DNA of 64,000 nucleotides, taken from assembly GCF_023227875.1 (NCBI RefSeq), contig NZ_JALOCH010000007.1, forward strand, positions 62,001-126,000, given 5' to 3'. The translations under genes were made by a program, and so were the position numbers. The notes under the pieces were generated by a model. The model searched no databases, was not told the origin of the DNA, and saw only the letters and a list, made by a program, of their open reading frames with translations. The stretch is from Methanoregula sp. (GTDB lineage Archaea; Halobacteriota; Methanomicrobia; Methanomicrobiales; Methanospirillaceae). Shown here piece after piece: positions 1 to 8,833 of this stretch (within the stretch, counting starts at the first letter, position 1; the number at the start of each line of letters is the position of its first letter).

Positions 1-239
1 TTCTCGGGCTTTGCCCCCGGCTTTGGCATCCGCCACTGCTCCTCGACAAGGTTGCCCTTCTTGAGGATCTGGAGACAGAGCGGCACGGAATCGTTATCGA
101 TATGCCCCCGTATCTCTTTCTCGGTGAGCCACGACTTGTTCAGGAGTTCGTAGACCTTCTTGAATGATGGGTCGTTGAATGTCATCAGGAGAGGGACCAG
201 CTCTACAGGATCGTTTACAATGCGAATATGGCCCGGCAC
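1..239 (-). CDS. Winged-helix (ArsR-like) transcriptional regulator, 3' part outside window
   Basis: An open frame runs leftward from GTG at 239 to the window edge and gives about 79 residues with no stop. It reads VPGHIRIVNDPVELVPLL and then a helix-rich stretch (FNDPSFKKVYELLN, WLTEKEIRGHI, LCLQILKKGNLVEEQWR). That arrangement fits a helix-turn-helix with a following wing and resembles archaeal proteins annotated as ArsR-family regulators. The GTG is chosen because it directly precedes the conserved-looking start; ATG at about 180 is the only nearby ATG and would remove part of the fold. It is divergent from hypF with 57 bp between the starts, so the two may share a promoter region. The target and ligand are unknown, and the rest of the protein lies outside the window. 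Confidence 0.6.
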   Translation of the reverse strand, partial: MPGHIRIVNDPVELVPLLMTFNDPSFKKVYELLNKSWLTEKEIRGHIDNDSVPLCLQILKKGNLVEEQWRMPKPGAKPE

Positions 240-249
240 GGTGAAAACC

Positions 250-266
250 CTATCATTATATCGCTG
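250..266 (+). promoter_or_regulatory. Possible TATA element for hypF
   Basis: An A/T-rich stretch, CTATCATTATATCG, lies about 35 bases before the ATG at 297, which is a usual place for an archaeal TATA box serving a short leader. The spacer is also the start region of the divergent regulator. Seen by eye only. Confidence 0.3.
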
Positions 267-296
267 TGCGCATCAATAAAATTTTGCGACAGCATT

Positions 297-2525
297 ATGC
301 AGAAAGGCAGAATTACGGTCCGGGGAATTGTCCAGGGTGTCGGGTTCCGCCCTTTCGTGTATGCAAAAGCAACAGAGATGGGCATCGCCGGCACGGTGAA
401 GAATCTCGGCAGCGAAGTAGAGATTTTCGCAAAGGGCGCGCGTTTTAATGAGTTCCTTGCCGCAGTCTCCCGCGGACCTCCCCTTGCCCGTATCGATTCC
501 GTGGAGAATACGGAGACCGGGGCAGAGATCCCGGACGGGTTTACGATCCTCGCGAGCGGGACCGGTTCATTCTCGGGCATGATCCCGCCCGACATCGCGA
601 TCTGCGATGAGTGCATTGCCGACATCTTCACGCACGGTGGCAGGTACGAGAACTACTGGGCCACATCCTGTGTCAATTGCGGCCCACGGTACAGTATCAT
701 CCGCGAGATACCGTACGACCGCGAACGGACATCCATGGCGGAGTTCCCGACGTGTCCGGCATGCGCCGGGGAATATGGCGACCCGCACTCCCGACGCCAC
801 CATGCGCAGACCATCGCGTGCGCAAGATGCGGGCCGGAACTATCTCTTTTCGACAAGCTCGGCCATCCGGTTGACTGCCACGATCCCGTTGAGGAAGCGG
901 CCCGGTTACTCGACGCCGGGTTCATTCTCGCGATGCGGGGGATCGGCGGGTTCCACCTCGCGTGTGTTGAGGAGTCGGCTGACAAGCTCAAACACCGGCT
1001 CGGCCGGATTGAGCAGCCCTTTGCGATCATGGTCCGGCCGGACCACCTCGACCAGATGGCCGTTGTTTCACCGGAAGACCGTAAGATCCTCCAGAGCCCC
1101 GTCCACCCGATTGCCGTGCTCGCCAAACGCGACCCGACTGCTCATTCCACGATAAGCAACCTGCATACCATAGGCTGCATGCTCCCGTACACCGGCTTCC
1201 ACCACCTCCTCTTCTCGCACCTGGTACACCCGCTCCTGATCATGACGAGCGCAAACATGCCCGGCTACCCGATGATCACGGAGATTGATGTCGCGATGGC
1301 GAAACTCTCCCGCGATGCCGATTTCTTCCTCATTCACAACCGGAAGATCGTGAACCGGTGCGATGACTCGGTATTCCGGGACGGGTACATCATCCGGCTC
1401 TCCCGCGGGATAGCACCGAAGCGGACAGCGATCGGTCTCGGGAAGCAATGCATCCTTGGTGTCGGCCCCGAACTGAACGCGAACGCAACCATCTACCGGA
1501 ACGGTTTTGCCGTCACCTCTCCTCATGTCGGGAACGTCAGGAATCCCGCAACGCTTGAATACCTGGAGGAGACTGTCCGAAACCTCCAGCGGATCCTCGG
1601 TGCGAAGTTCGATGTAGTCGCCCACGACCTCCACCCGCAGTTTCTCTCCACCCGGTTCGCCCGGGAGATCGCGTCGGAGCACGATCTCGAACTGATTCCC
1701 GTCCAGCACCACCGGGCCCATATCGCCGCAACAACCACGGAGCCCTGTATCGGCATCGCGATCGATGGCGTGGGATACGGGGACGACGGGACGGTCTGGG
1801 GCAGCGAGATCTTCTCCGGGCAGGTGCCGGACTTGAAACGGGTTGCCCACCTTGAACCGGTGGCGATGCCCGGTGGGGACCTTGCAACAAAGTTCCCGGA
1901 GCGGATGCTCTACGGCATCCTGCCGGACGAGCGGGTCAGGTCAATCCTTGCCTCCCGTGGCTGGTCGGACGTGGAGCTGGGCGTGCTCGAAAAGCAGGTC
2001 GCTTCGGGGTTCAATGTTACGCAGACCACGAGCACCGGCCGGGTGCTCGATGCAGCCTCGGCCTTACTGGGCTGCTGCCGGGAACGGACGTACGATGGCG
2101 AACCTGCGATGAAACTGGAGTCGGCTGCTGCCGGGGGGAACGCGGAAGCATGGGATCTTGCATTTTCAACACGGGACGGGTGCGAGACCCTGTCCAGCCG
2201 GGCGCTCATGGCAACGGCACTTGAGAAGGTACTTGCTGCACCCGGGGACCGCCGGGTAATCCGGGATATCGCCGCCTCGTTCCAGTACAACCTTGCCCGG
2301 GGAATTGCACGGATGGCCATCCGTGCAGCCATTCGGGACAGCATGAAGACGGTCGCGCTCAGCGGAGGGGTCGCGTACAACCATGCAATCCGGACGACAA
2401 TCGAGCGCGAGATCGCATCGCAGGGACTTGCCTGCATAACGAACCGGGAGTACCCGCCCGGCGATGGTTGCGTCTCGTACGGCCAGTGCGTGTATGCCGG
2501 CCAGGTGCTCTCCCGCCGGGACTGA
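297..2525 (+). CDS. hypF: Carbamoyltransferase HypF (hydrogenase maturation)
   Basis: HypF uses carbamoyl phosphate and ATP to carbamoylate the C-terminal cysteine of HypE, the source of cyanide ligands in [NiFe] hydrogenases; it is cytoplasmic. The 742 residues show the full family order. An acylphosphatase domain carries GIVQGVGFRPF (10-20, Arg18) and Asn36. Zinc-finger pairs begin with CDEC at 103-106 and continue through CVNC, CPAC and CARC. A YrdC-like domain comes next, then a Kae1-like domain with HHRAH and AIDGVGYGDDG. ATG 297 is preferred over the upstream ATG at 228 because family members start just before this acylphosphatase motif. The upstream start would add 23 unrelated residues and overlap the divergent gene. 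Length is normal for HypF. No other hyp gene is in the window. Confidence 0.95.
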   Translation: MQKGRITVRGIVQGVGFRPFVYAKATEMGIAGTVKNLGSEVEIFAKGARFNEFLAAVSRGPPLARIDSVENTETGAEIPDGFTILASGTGSFSGMIPPDIAICDECIADIFTHGGRYENYWATSCVNCGPRYSIIREIPYDRERTSMAEFPTCPACAGEYGDPHSRRHHAQTIACARCGPELSLFDKLGHPVDCHDPVEEAARLLDAGFILAMRGIGGFHLACVEESADKLKHRLGRIEQPFAIMVRPDHLDQMAVVSPEDRKILQSPVHPIAVLAKRDPTAHSTISNLHTIGCMLPYTGFHHLLFSHLVHPLLIMTSANMPGYPMITEIDVAMAKLSRDADFFLIHNRKIVNRCDDSVFRDGYIIRLSRGIAPKRTAIGLGKQCILGVGPELNANATIYRNGFAVTSPHVGNVRNPATLEYLEETVRNLQRILGAKFDVVAHDLHPQFLSTRFAREIASEHDLELIPVQHHRAHIAATTTEPCIGIAIDGVGYGDDGTVWGSEIFSGQVPDLKRVAHLEPVAMPGGDLATKFPERMLYGILPDERVRSILASRGWSDVELGVLEKQVASGFNVTQTTSTGRVLDAASALLGCCRERTYDGEPAMKLESAAAGGNAEAWDLAFSTRDGCETLSSRALMATALEKVLAAPGDRRVIRDIAASFQYNLARGIARMAIRAAIRDSMKTVALSGGVAYNHAIRTTIEREIASQGLACITNREYPPGDGCVSYGQCVYAGQVLSRRD

Positions 2526-2607
2526 ACGGAGAATGTCACCGTACTGGTCTTTTTTTGGGCAATCGCAGGCATTATAATGCCTGAAAAGAAAGAATGAAAC
2601 ATAAGCA

Positions 2608-3030
2608 ATGGATACAGATGACAAGCTCAACGGTACTGAGCAGAAGATAAAAGGCCTTGAGCAGGACTTAAACGACCTCCGCCAGGGGCTCACGCTTGTT
2701 GCCGACTATTACCGCGATCTCCAGAAAATGTCCCGCCAGCAGGACGCAGTAGAGGCCGTGGACCAGATCCTTGCAAAACCGCTCGTGGACGAAGATATCG
2801 AGTTCGAGGGCATCTGGAAGTTCCACGAGGACGTACTGGTCGCAGACCCGGGCGCCCGCGTCCCGTTTGAACAGATGTACGATGCGTTCGTGCGGTACTG
2901 CGAGAAGAGCGGCAGGAGCGTCGTGGACCACGACGCATTTGAGTTTGTTTTTGCGCATATCGAGAACCCGGCACCAGTCCCCGACAAGGGTGAGTGGATC
3001 GGGTACCGGCTCCGGCAGGGGAGTCCCTGA
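2608..3030 (+). CDS. Conserved hypothetical protein with N-terminal coiled coil
   Basis: A 140-residue acidic protein of unknown function. The first 45 residues (DKLNGTEQKIKGLEQDLNDL and on) have heptad-like leucine spacing typical of a short coiled coil. The remainder (about 55-135) looks like a compact alpha-helical domain ending in WIGYRLRQG. There is no signal peptide, membrane segment or catalytic motif. It lies 82 bp after hypF and 23 bp before the radical SAM gene on the same strand, so co-transcription with the latter is likely. A link to hydrogenase maturation is only suggested by position. The start ATG at 2608 follows a purine-rich stretch (GAAAAGAAAGAATG). Confidence 0.7.
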   Translation: MDTDDKLNGTEQKIKGLEQDLNDLRQGLTLVADYYRDLQKMSRQQDAVEAVDQILAKPLVDEDIEFEGIWKFHEDVLVADPGARVPFEQMYDAFVRYCEKSGRSVVDHDAFEFVFAHIENPAPVPDKGEWIGYRLRQGSP

Positions 3031-3053
3031 CCGGGCGGTGGACGCCCCCCTTC

Positions 3054-4052
3054 ATGGCCCACGTCAGGATCACAGAAGAATCGGAGATCCCCCTTCTCGG
3101 TTCCCTCTATTTTGGCATCATTGACCGGGGCACAAACATCCTGCAGGTGCGCCCGAGCTGTGGCTGCAACTTAAACTGCCCGTTCTGTTCCGTGGATGCC
3201 GGGCCGGAATCAAAAACCCGGGCCACCAGCTACGAAGTGGATATGGAATACCTGCTCGGTGCCGTTGAGGAGATCGCACAGTTCAAGGGGGAGGGTGTTG
3301 AGTGCCACATCGATTCCCCGGGCGAGCCGCTCATGTACCACCGGCTCCCGGAACTGGTGGCAGCACTCCGCCGGATCGAGTGCGTGAAGACCATATCGCT
3401 CCAGACCAACGGTACCCTGCTTGACGCGGCGAAGATCGCTGCCCTCGAATCTGGCGGGCTCGACCGGATCAACCTCTCTCTTCATGCTATCGACCCGGCA
3501 ATCGCCCGAACACTTGCGGGTGTGGACTGGTTCGATATCGATCAGGTAATGAACGCTGCACGAAGCGTGGCACAGAGCCGGATCGACCTCCTCATTGCCC
3601 CGGTCTTTATCCCGGGGATCAACGATGCCGAGATCCCAAAACTGATCCGGTTTGCGCAGGAATGCGGTGCAGGCAGGCGTTTCCCCCCGCTCGGTATCCA
3701 GAAGTTCGAACACTACCGGTACGGGAGGTCACCTAAAGGTGTGAAAGCCCAGAACTGGTGGCAGTTCTTTAACCGGAGCATAAAACAGTGGGAGAAAGAG
3801 TCCGGTCTTGTCCTCCGGCTCGATGCGAAACGTGACTTTGGCACGGTGAGGCGACAGTTTGTCCCGCTCGCGTTCTCAAAAGGAGAGAAGGTGACGGTGG
3901 AGATCCGTGCACCGGGCTGGATCCATGGCGAGATGCTGGGAGTCGCACGTAATCGGGTGGTATCGGTGTACAACTGTGAAAAGGAGACGGGACAGGTCCG
4001 CGTGAAGATCGTCTCAACGAAGCACAACATCTACACGGGTATGCCGGTATGA
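3054..4052 (+). CDS. Radical SAM domain protein
   Basis: A 332-residue radical SAM enzyme. The canonical CxxxCxxC cluster motif is CNLNCPFC (Cys38, Cys42, Cys45), and a SAM-binding-like segment is seen in HIDSPGEPL. About residues 270-332 (VTVEIRAPGWIHGEMLGVARNRVVSVYNC) resemble a small beta-barrel of TRAM/OB type, an RNA-binding module found fused to some radical SAM methylthiotransferases. The frame is open from 2994, but ATG 3054 puts the protein start directly before HVRITEESEIP and avoids overlap with the preceding gene. The substrate is not evident; a tRNA- or protein-modifying role is inference from the TRAM-like tail. Confidence 0.75.
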   Translation: MAHVRITEESEIPLLGSLYFGIIDRGTNILQVRPSCGCNLNCPFCSVDAGPESKTRATSYEVDMEYLLGAVEEIAQFKGEGVECHIDSPGEPLMYHRLPELVAALRRIECVKTISLQTNGTLLDAAKIAALESGGLDRINLSLHAIDPAIARTLAGVDWFDIDQVMNAARSVAQSRIDLLIAPVFIPGINDAEIPKLIRFAQECGAGRRFPPLGIQKFEHYRYGRSPKGVKAQNWWQFFNRSIKQWEKESGLVLRLDAKRDFGTVRRQFVPLAFSKGEKVTVEIRAPGWIHGEMLGVARNRVVSVYNCEKETGQVRVKIVSTKHNIYTGMPV

Positions 4053-4116
4053 GGCACCGTTTGCATCCCGGGTTGGGATAAACAGGCTTAAAATCCGTGG
4101 GGATTAACGTACATAT

Positions 4117-4956
4117 ATGAAAGCGGGCTGGGCATTCTTGCTCTCCGGAATCTTTATCATTGCCGTGGGTCTTGCCTGGATCTTCACCGGGTGGTCACCG
4201 GGTTCTCCTGCCAGTTCCCCCGGTCAATCCTCATCACCGTCACTCTTCCCGGGTTTTCCCTCCCTCGGGCCATCCGCAGGAGAAGGGGCCGTGGCCACCC
4301 AGGCTCCTGTGACACCGACGCCGACTGTGCCGGAAACACCTGCGGCACAGGAGACTCCTGCGTTATCATCGGATGATATCAGGCTGCACTTCCTGGACCT
4401 TGCATTCGGTGCCGGCAATGCGAATCTCGAGCGTTGGAATGCAACAGACAACAACGGCCGTATCGTCATCGCCCTGACAGCCAACAACAATGCCGACACC
4501 AGGTTGCTGGAGAACGCGGTGCGGGAATTCAACAGCGTCTCGAAGACCAACCAGATATCTGAGATGATCAAGCAGGGCGGGACCGGGGATATCACGATCA
4601 AGTTCATCCCTGAGAGCGGAATGGGGGGGATCGCGATCAATGCCTCCGATGGGAGGACGCCCCGGGAATTTTCAGTGGATGGTGTTACAGCCGCAAAGAT
4701 CTCCAGGGGTTCGGTCTATATCAACGCAAACCTGAAAGGAGACGTGCGGAACCACACCCTCATCCGCAGCCTCTTTTACGAACTGGGGGTTGCCGGGGAC
4801 TCTGATACATACCCTGACAGTGTCTTCTACAGCGGGAACAATACGAATACCAACCTGACCTATGCCGACAAAAAAGCGATCGAGATCATGTACGGGAGCG
4901 GGCTCACACCGGGCATGAGCGTAAATGAGGTGAAGGGAATTATCTATATCCGGTAA
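4117..4956 (+). CDS. Membrane-anchored protein with degenerate matrixin/DUF2927-like domain
   Basis: A 279-residue protein with a hydrophobic N-terminal segment (about 4-25, WAFLLSGIFIIAVGLAWIF). A Pro/Ser/Thr-rich linker to about residue 88 (many VTPTPTVPETPA-type units, possible glycosylation sites) leads into a C-terminal domain likely outside the membrane. Near residues 210-255 the pattern RSLFYELG...DSDTYPDSVFY...LTYADKKAIEIMY follows the layout of matrixin-like proteases (helix, SxxY, LTxxDxxAI). The zinc-binding HExxH histidines are absent, so it is probably not an active metallopeptidase. Archaeal DUF2927-type proteins look like this. Monocistronic: 64 bp after the radical SAM gene and 82 bp before aglB. 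A TATA-like CTTAAAAT lies about 30 bases before the start. Confidence 0.65.
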   Translation: MKAGWAFLLSGIFIIAVGLAWIFTGWSPGSPASSPGQSSSPSLFPGFPSLGPSAGEGAVATQAPVTPTPTVPETPAAQETPALSSDDIRLHFLDLAFGAGNANLERWNATDNNGRIVIALTANNNADTRLLENAVREFNSVSKTNQISEMIKQGGTGDITIKFIPESGMGGIAINASDGRTPREFSVDGVTAAKISRGSVYINANLKGDVRNHTLIRSLFYELGVAGDSDTYPDSVFYSGNNTNTNLTYADKKAIEIMYGSGLTPGMSVNEVKGIIYIR

Positions 4957-5038
4957 CAACCTCAGGCCGGGGAGGTTTCGTAACCTTCATTACTATTCTT
5001 CAGAATATCTTTGCACATCGGAAAACAGGACAGGGACC

Positions 5039-7696
5039 ATGGATTTTATCACGAATAAGAAAAACCAGTCGATCCTGATCGTTTCCCTGCTCATCCTGTT
5101 CATGATCATTGCTCTTGCGCTGCGGATGATCCCGGCATTGTTTATCCAGGACCAGGGATTCTTTTCCAGCAACGGGGCCGATGTCTGGTATACCCTGAGA
5201 CAAGTCGAAGTGATGGTTGCAGACTTCCCTGCCTATTACTGGTTCGATCCCATGACGGCATATCCCGCGGGAAAATCCATCGACTGGGGCCCGCTGTACC
5301 CGTTCCTTGCGTCAGTCCTCTGCCTGGCCTTCGGTGCATCGACCCGGGCAGATATTGTGTACATCGCGGGGTGGGTCTCACCCATCATGGCCGCGATCAT
5401 GGTGCCGGTCACCTACAGACTGGGGAAACTGATCCGGGACTGGAAGACCGGGCTTGTCGCTGCGGGTCTCGTTTCCATTCTCTCGTATGGATATTTTTGC
5501 CAGTCTTCCTATGGGTGGGTTGACCACCATATTGCTGAAACATTCTTTACAACACTCTTCTTCCTCGCATACATCTCTGCCCTGCTATTCATCAGGGAGA
5601 ACCCGGTCGACCTGAAAAATGTAAAAACCCTGGTTACCCCCGTTCTTCTCTCAGTTCTTGCGGGGGCCCTGTACTTCCTCGGGTATCTCACGTCACCCAC
5701 GGCCCTTATCGCCCTGCTCGTGGTCGGTATCTATACATTCATACAGTATATCGCTGATTTCACTTCCGGGCAACGATCTGACTATCTCCTTCTCGTAAAC
5801 ATCCTGTCCTTTTCCTGTATCGCGCTTCTTGAGACCCTCTTCGGGTTCCGCCAGGTGGGTCTCTCCCTGACGGTCTATTCGGCGGGACACGTGTTCGTGA
5901 TGCTGGGACTGATTGCAGAAACGGTGTTGTTCTATGGCTTCACGAGGATATTCCACAGGAACCGTGTGCATTATTTCCTGTCCCTGGCCGGGATTGTCGT
6001 TGGAGGAGTTGCCCTGGTCCAGGTCCTCCCGGCACTCCAGACCATCAAGGACCAGGCGGTCTCCCTGGTCTGGAGTGGTTTTTCAGTATACTCCACAACC
6101 GTGAGAGAAACAATCCCATGGACATTTTCCGCAGCGTATGAAACATTCAATCTTGCTCTCCTCCTCATGGCAGGAGGCCTGGTCATCCTCATCTGGTATT
6201 TGGTGAGGAACCGGCGAAACGAGCATATTTTTCTCATCACGTGGTTTGCCGTAACATTCCTCATGACCATCCCCCATCAGCGGTTCCAGTTATACCTGAC
6301 CGTGCCGGTTGCACTCCTGGCAGCGATCTGCATAACCGGGACCGTCCGCTGGTCATGGGATCCTGCAGGGGCGATGTTCTCAGCATGGATCTCACGGGTT
6401 TCCGGCCACCATGCTTCGGGGAAAGCGACTGAGACGGTCGCAAGAAAAGAACGAAAAACAAAAAAACCTGCTCACGTATCCGGAGCCGGGATGCAACCGC
6501 TGGCAATACTCAAACACGTTATCCTTATCGTAGTCATCATTATCACGATAGTGGTGGTTGCGACATCTCTCGGGCAGGATATTAAGTATGTGATCGGTAC
6601 TCCCGGTAACCAGATATCCGGAGACTGGATCGAGACGATGGAATGGCTGAAGACTTCCACGCCTTCTCCAATGGTCGATTACTTCCAGAAGTATGACCGT
6701 CAGACATTCACCTATCCCAACGCATCGTACGGGATCATGGCACCATGGGAAAATGGTCACAAAATTACCTTCTTTTCACACCGTATACCAATCACCAACC
6801 CGTTCCAGAATAATCTTGGGGGGAATGACGGTGCGGCAGCATTCTTTCTCTCAGGAAGCGAGGAATCCGCAGATAAAATCCTTACAACCTTCAAAGGCCG
6901 TTATGTGATCACCGACCTTGGCACGGCAACGGATACATTCCCGGCGCTGATTCCCTGGGTGAATTACACTGAAGAGATCTCTCCCTATATCTACTGGTTC
7001 TTCATCCAGGACACGACAAGTCCGTCGGGATTAACAAAGACCCACCTGCTTGGTGACGCATATTTCCAGTCAATGATCGTCAGGCTCCAGGTGTTTGACG
7101 GTTCCATGGTGCTTCCCGATACAGCACAATATACCCGGTATACCATACGAAAAGTCCCGGATTCCGGCACGACTGCGGAGGTTGGCGGACTGGCGCGGGT
7201 GATCACCGGCACGCAGACGGTGAATGTATCGCTGGAGCAGATGACCACATCACCCGAAGGATCCATCCTGACACCCGGAGCAACGTATGCGGATATCTAT
7301 TCAAGCGTGCCCTACCAGCCAATAAAGAAGGTGCCGGCGCTGACTCATTACCGGCTCGTCCACGAATCGCCCACCAACCTTTCCGTCCAGTTGTTCGGGA
7401 GCGCAACGGGAAGCCCTCTTCCGGATATCCGGCTCGTGAAGGTCTTTGAGTACGTCAGCGGTGCCCATATCCCCGGTGATGGAGTCATCGAGCTCCCCCT
7501 TGTCACGAATACCGGCCGTACTTTTGTGTACCGGCAGGAAAGCAGTGGCGGCGAATTCATTGTCCCCTATGCCACGGAAGGGAGCGCTGCCGACGTCAGG
7601 GCAACCGGACCCTATCATATTATCGGCACGACACGGTATGTCACCGTGACCGAAACGGATGTGCAAAACGGCAACACGATTACCGGTTCCGGCTGA
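5039..7696 (+). CDS. aglB: Dolichyl-phosphooligosaccharide-protein glycotransferase AglB (STT3 family)
   Basis: Transfers a lipid-linked glycan to Asn in N-X-S/T sequons outside the cell membrane. The 885-residue protein has about 13 hydrophobic segments in the first 520 residues and a soluble C-terminal domain. STT3 features are visible: an acidic motif in the first external loop (GADVWYTLRQVE) followed by WFDPMTAYPAGKSIDWGPL, the second loop motif WVDHH, and a C-terminal VITDLGTATDTFPAL region matching the DK/DM-type motif. The usual WWDYG is replaced by PWENG (in IMAPWENGHKITF), so it may be a divergent paralogue. The start at 5039 follows a CAGGGA ribosome-binding site. It is convergent with the GT4 gene and lies beside glycosyltransferases of the same pathway. 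Confidence 0.9.
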   Translation: MDFITNKKNQSILIVSLLILFMIIALALRMIPALFIQDQGFFSSNGADVWYTLRQVEVMVADFPAYYWFDPMTAYPAGKSIDWGPLYPFLASVLCLAFGASTRADIVYIAGWVSPIMAAIMVPVTYRLGKLIRDWKTGLVAAGLVSILSYGYFCQSSYGWVDHHIAETFFTTLFFLAYISALLFIRENPVDLKNVKTLVTPVLLSVLAGALYFLGYLTSPTALIALLVVGIYTFIQYIADFTSGQRSDYLLLVNILSFSCIALLETLFGFRQVGLSLTVYSAGHVFVMLGLIAETVLFYGFTRIFHRNRVHYFLSLAGIVVGGVALVQVLPALQTIKDQAVSLVWSGFSVYSTTVRETIPWTFSAAYETFNLALLLMAGGLVILIWYLVRNRRNEHIFLITWFAVTFLMTIPHQRFQLYLTVPVALLAAICITGTVRWSWDPAGAMFSAWISRVSGHHASGKATETVARKERKTKKPAHVSGAGMQPLAILKHVILIVVIIITIVVVATSLGQDIKYVIGTPGNQISGDWIETMEWLKTSTPSPMVDYFQKYDRQTFTYPNASYGIMAPWENGHKITFFSHRIPITNPFQNNLGGNDGAAAFFLSGSEESADKILTTFKGRYVITDLGTATDTFPALIPWVNYTEEISPYIYWFFIQDTTSPSGLTKTHLLGDAYFQSMIVRLQVFDGSMVLPDTAQYTRYTIRKVPDSGTTAEVGGLARVITGTQTVNVSLEQMTTSPEGSILTPGATYADIYSSVPYQPIKKVPALTHYRLVHESPTNLSVQLFGSATGSPLPDIRLVKVFEYVSGAHIPGDGVIELPLVTNTGRTFVYRQESSGGEFIVPYATEGSAADVRATGPYHIIGTTRYVTVTETDVQNGNTITGSG

Positions 7697-8833
7697 TTAT
7701 GTGATCCGGTGATCGATCAGGGACTGGTAATAATGCTCAGCCTGATCGACAATCCGGTCCCAGTCATAGCCCTCCGCTGCGGCCCGGCAGGCATCACGCA
7801 TCTGTTCATGGTGACGGAGGGCCTTCCTGATGCCAATGGCAAGATCTTCCGGAGTGGGGGGGCAGATCACCCCGGTCTCTCCTGTGATCAGGTCGCAGAC
7901 CGCATTTGCCGGATGATCGATCGTGACGACCGGGAGGCCGCACCCGAGTGCCTCGAGTGCCGCGATCCCAAAACCCTCCCGGGTCGAGGGGAGGACGAAC
8001 ACTTTTGATGATTTCATCAGGGCAATAACCTCATCGTGGTTTTCCAGGAACCCGGTTATTGTAACGTTTTTCTCAAGCGAAAGGTCGCGGACCTGTGAAC
8101 GGATCGTATCCCCTTCGGGGCCGTCCCCGATGATTGTCAGCGTCAGGTCGGGTTCATCAGAGATCATGATAGTCAGCGCGTCAATAAGCAGGCCGGCATT
8201 TTTTTCTTTGATCAGCCGCCCGGTAAAAATGATATCAGTGTTTGCAGGTGAGGGGGGCACCGATTCCAGATGCGCGAGATCGATCCCGTTGGGAATGATA
8301 CGGTCCGGCTGCCGGCCAAATTCTTTCCTGAACCGGCTGGCGGTTGTTGAGGATACAGCAATAACCGGCGATCCAAAGGATGCAATGTACCGTTCGGTTG
8401 CCTTTCCGAATACTCCCTTGAATCCCAGGTACTCCTCCCAGTAATCTCCCCACACCTCATGCCACGTGATCACTAACGGGATCCTGTGAATGATGGAAAT
8501 GAGTCTTACGGGGATGCAGGGGATATAGGGGAACTGCTGGCAGTCAATGATATCGAACCGTTCTTTTGCAAGAGGGCAGATGAGATGCATCCCGAAATAC
8601 AGTGCTTCCCAGACAGACCTCCTCCCATGCACATAGAGTTTTTTTGCCGGGCATACCCCGTGGAGGATCACGCCATCCTGGACACGGACATCGTCCCCGT
8701 CCCAGAATTTCATCCCGAAGATGTGGACCTCGTGGCCGCGGGCAGTAAGCCGGGTGGCAAGCTCCCATACCCGCTTTTCCACGCCTCCTTTTACGTAGGG
8801 GTAGATGACATCATACACAAAGGCGATCTTCAT
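7697..8833 (-). CDS. Glycosyltransferase family 4 (GT-B)
   Basis: A 378-residue retaining GT-B glycosyltransferase, cytoplasmic. The N-terminal fold shows the glycine-rich GGVEKRVWELATRL acceptor-side motif near residue 16. The donor-binding half has IIFTGRLIKEKN (about 204) and the EX7E motif in STREGFGIAALEALGCGLPVV (about 282-302). The family typically uses UDP- or GDP-sugars to extend lipid-linked glycans; donor and acceptor cannot be read from the sequence. It ends exactly where aglB ends on the other strand (convergent). Its start overlaps the stop of the upstream GT2 gene by 4 bp (ATGA), so the two are translationally coupled. Confidence 0.88.
   Translation of the reverse strand: MKIAFVYDVIYPYVKGGVEKRVWELATRLTARGHEVHIFGMKFWDGDDVRVQDGVILHGVCPAKKLYVHGRRSVWEALYFGMHLICPLAKERFDIIDCQQFPYIPCIPVRLISIIHRIPLVITWHEVWGDYWEEYLGFKGVFGKATERYIASFGSPVIAVSSTTASRFRKEFGRQPDRIIPNGIDLAHLESVPPSPANTDIIFTGRLIKEKNAGLLIDALTIMISDEPDLTLTIIGDGPEGDTIRSQVRDLSLEKNVTITGFLENHDEVIALMKSSKVFVLPSTREGFGIAALEALGCGLPVVTIDHPANAVCDLITGETGVICPPTPEDLAIGIRKALRHHEQMRDACRAAAEGYDWDRIVDQAEHYYQSLIDHRIT

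Noticed and set aside
215..631. 138-residue minus-strand frame overlapping the hypF start
   Set aside because: It overlaps the hypF acylphosphatase domain; the adjacent frame ending at the window edge reads as a winged-helix protein instead.
1068..1850. 260-residue minus-strand frame inside hypF
   Set aside because: Antisense to a clearly conserved gene in high-G/C codon-biased DNA; the translation is Arg/Gly/Asp-rich without motifs.
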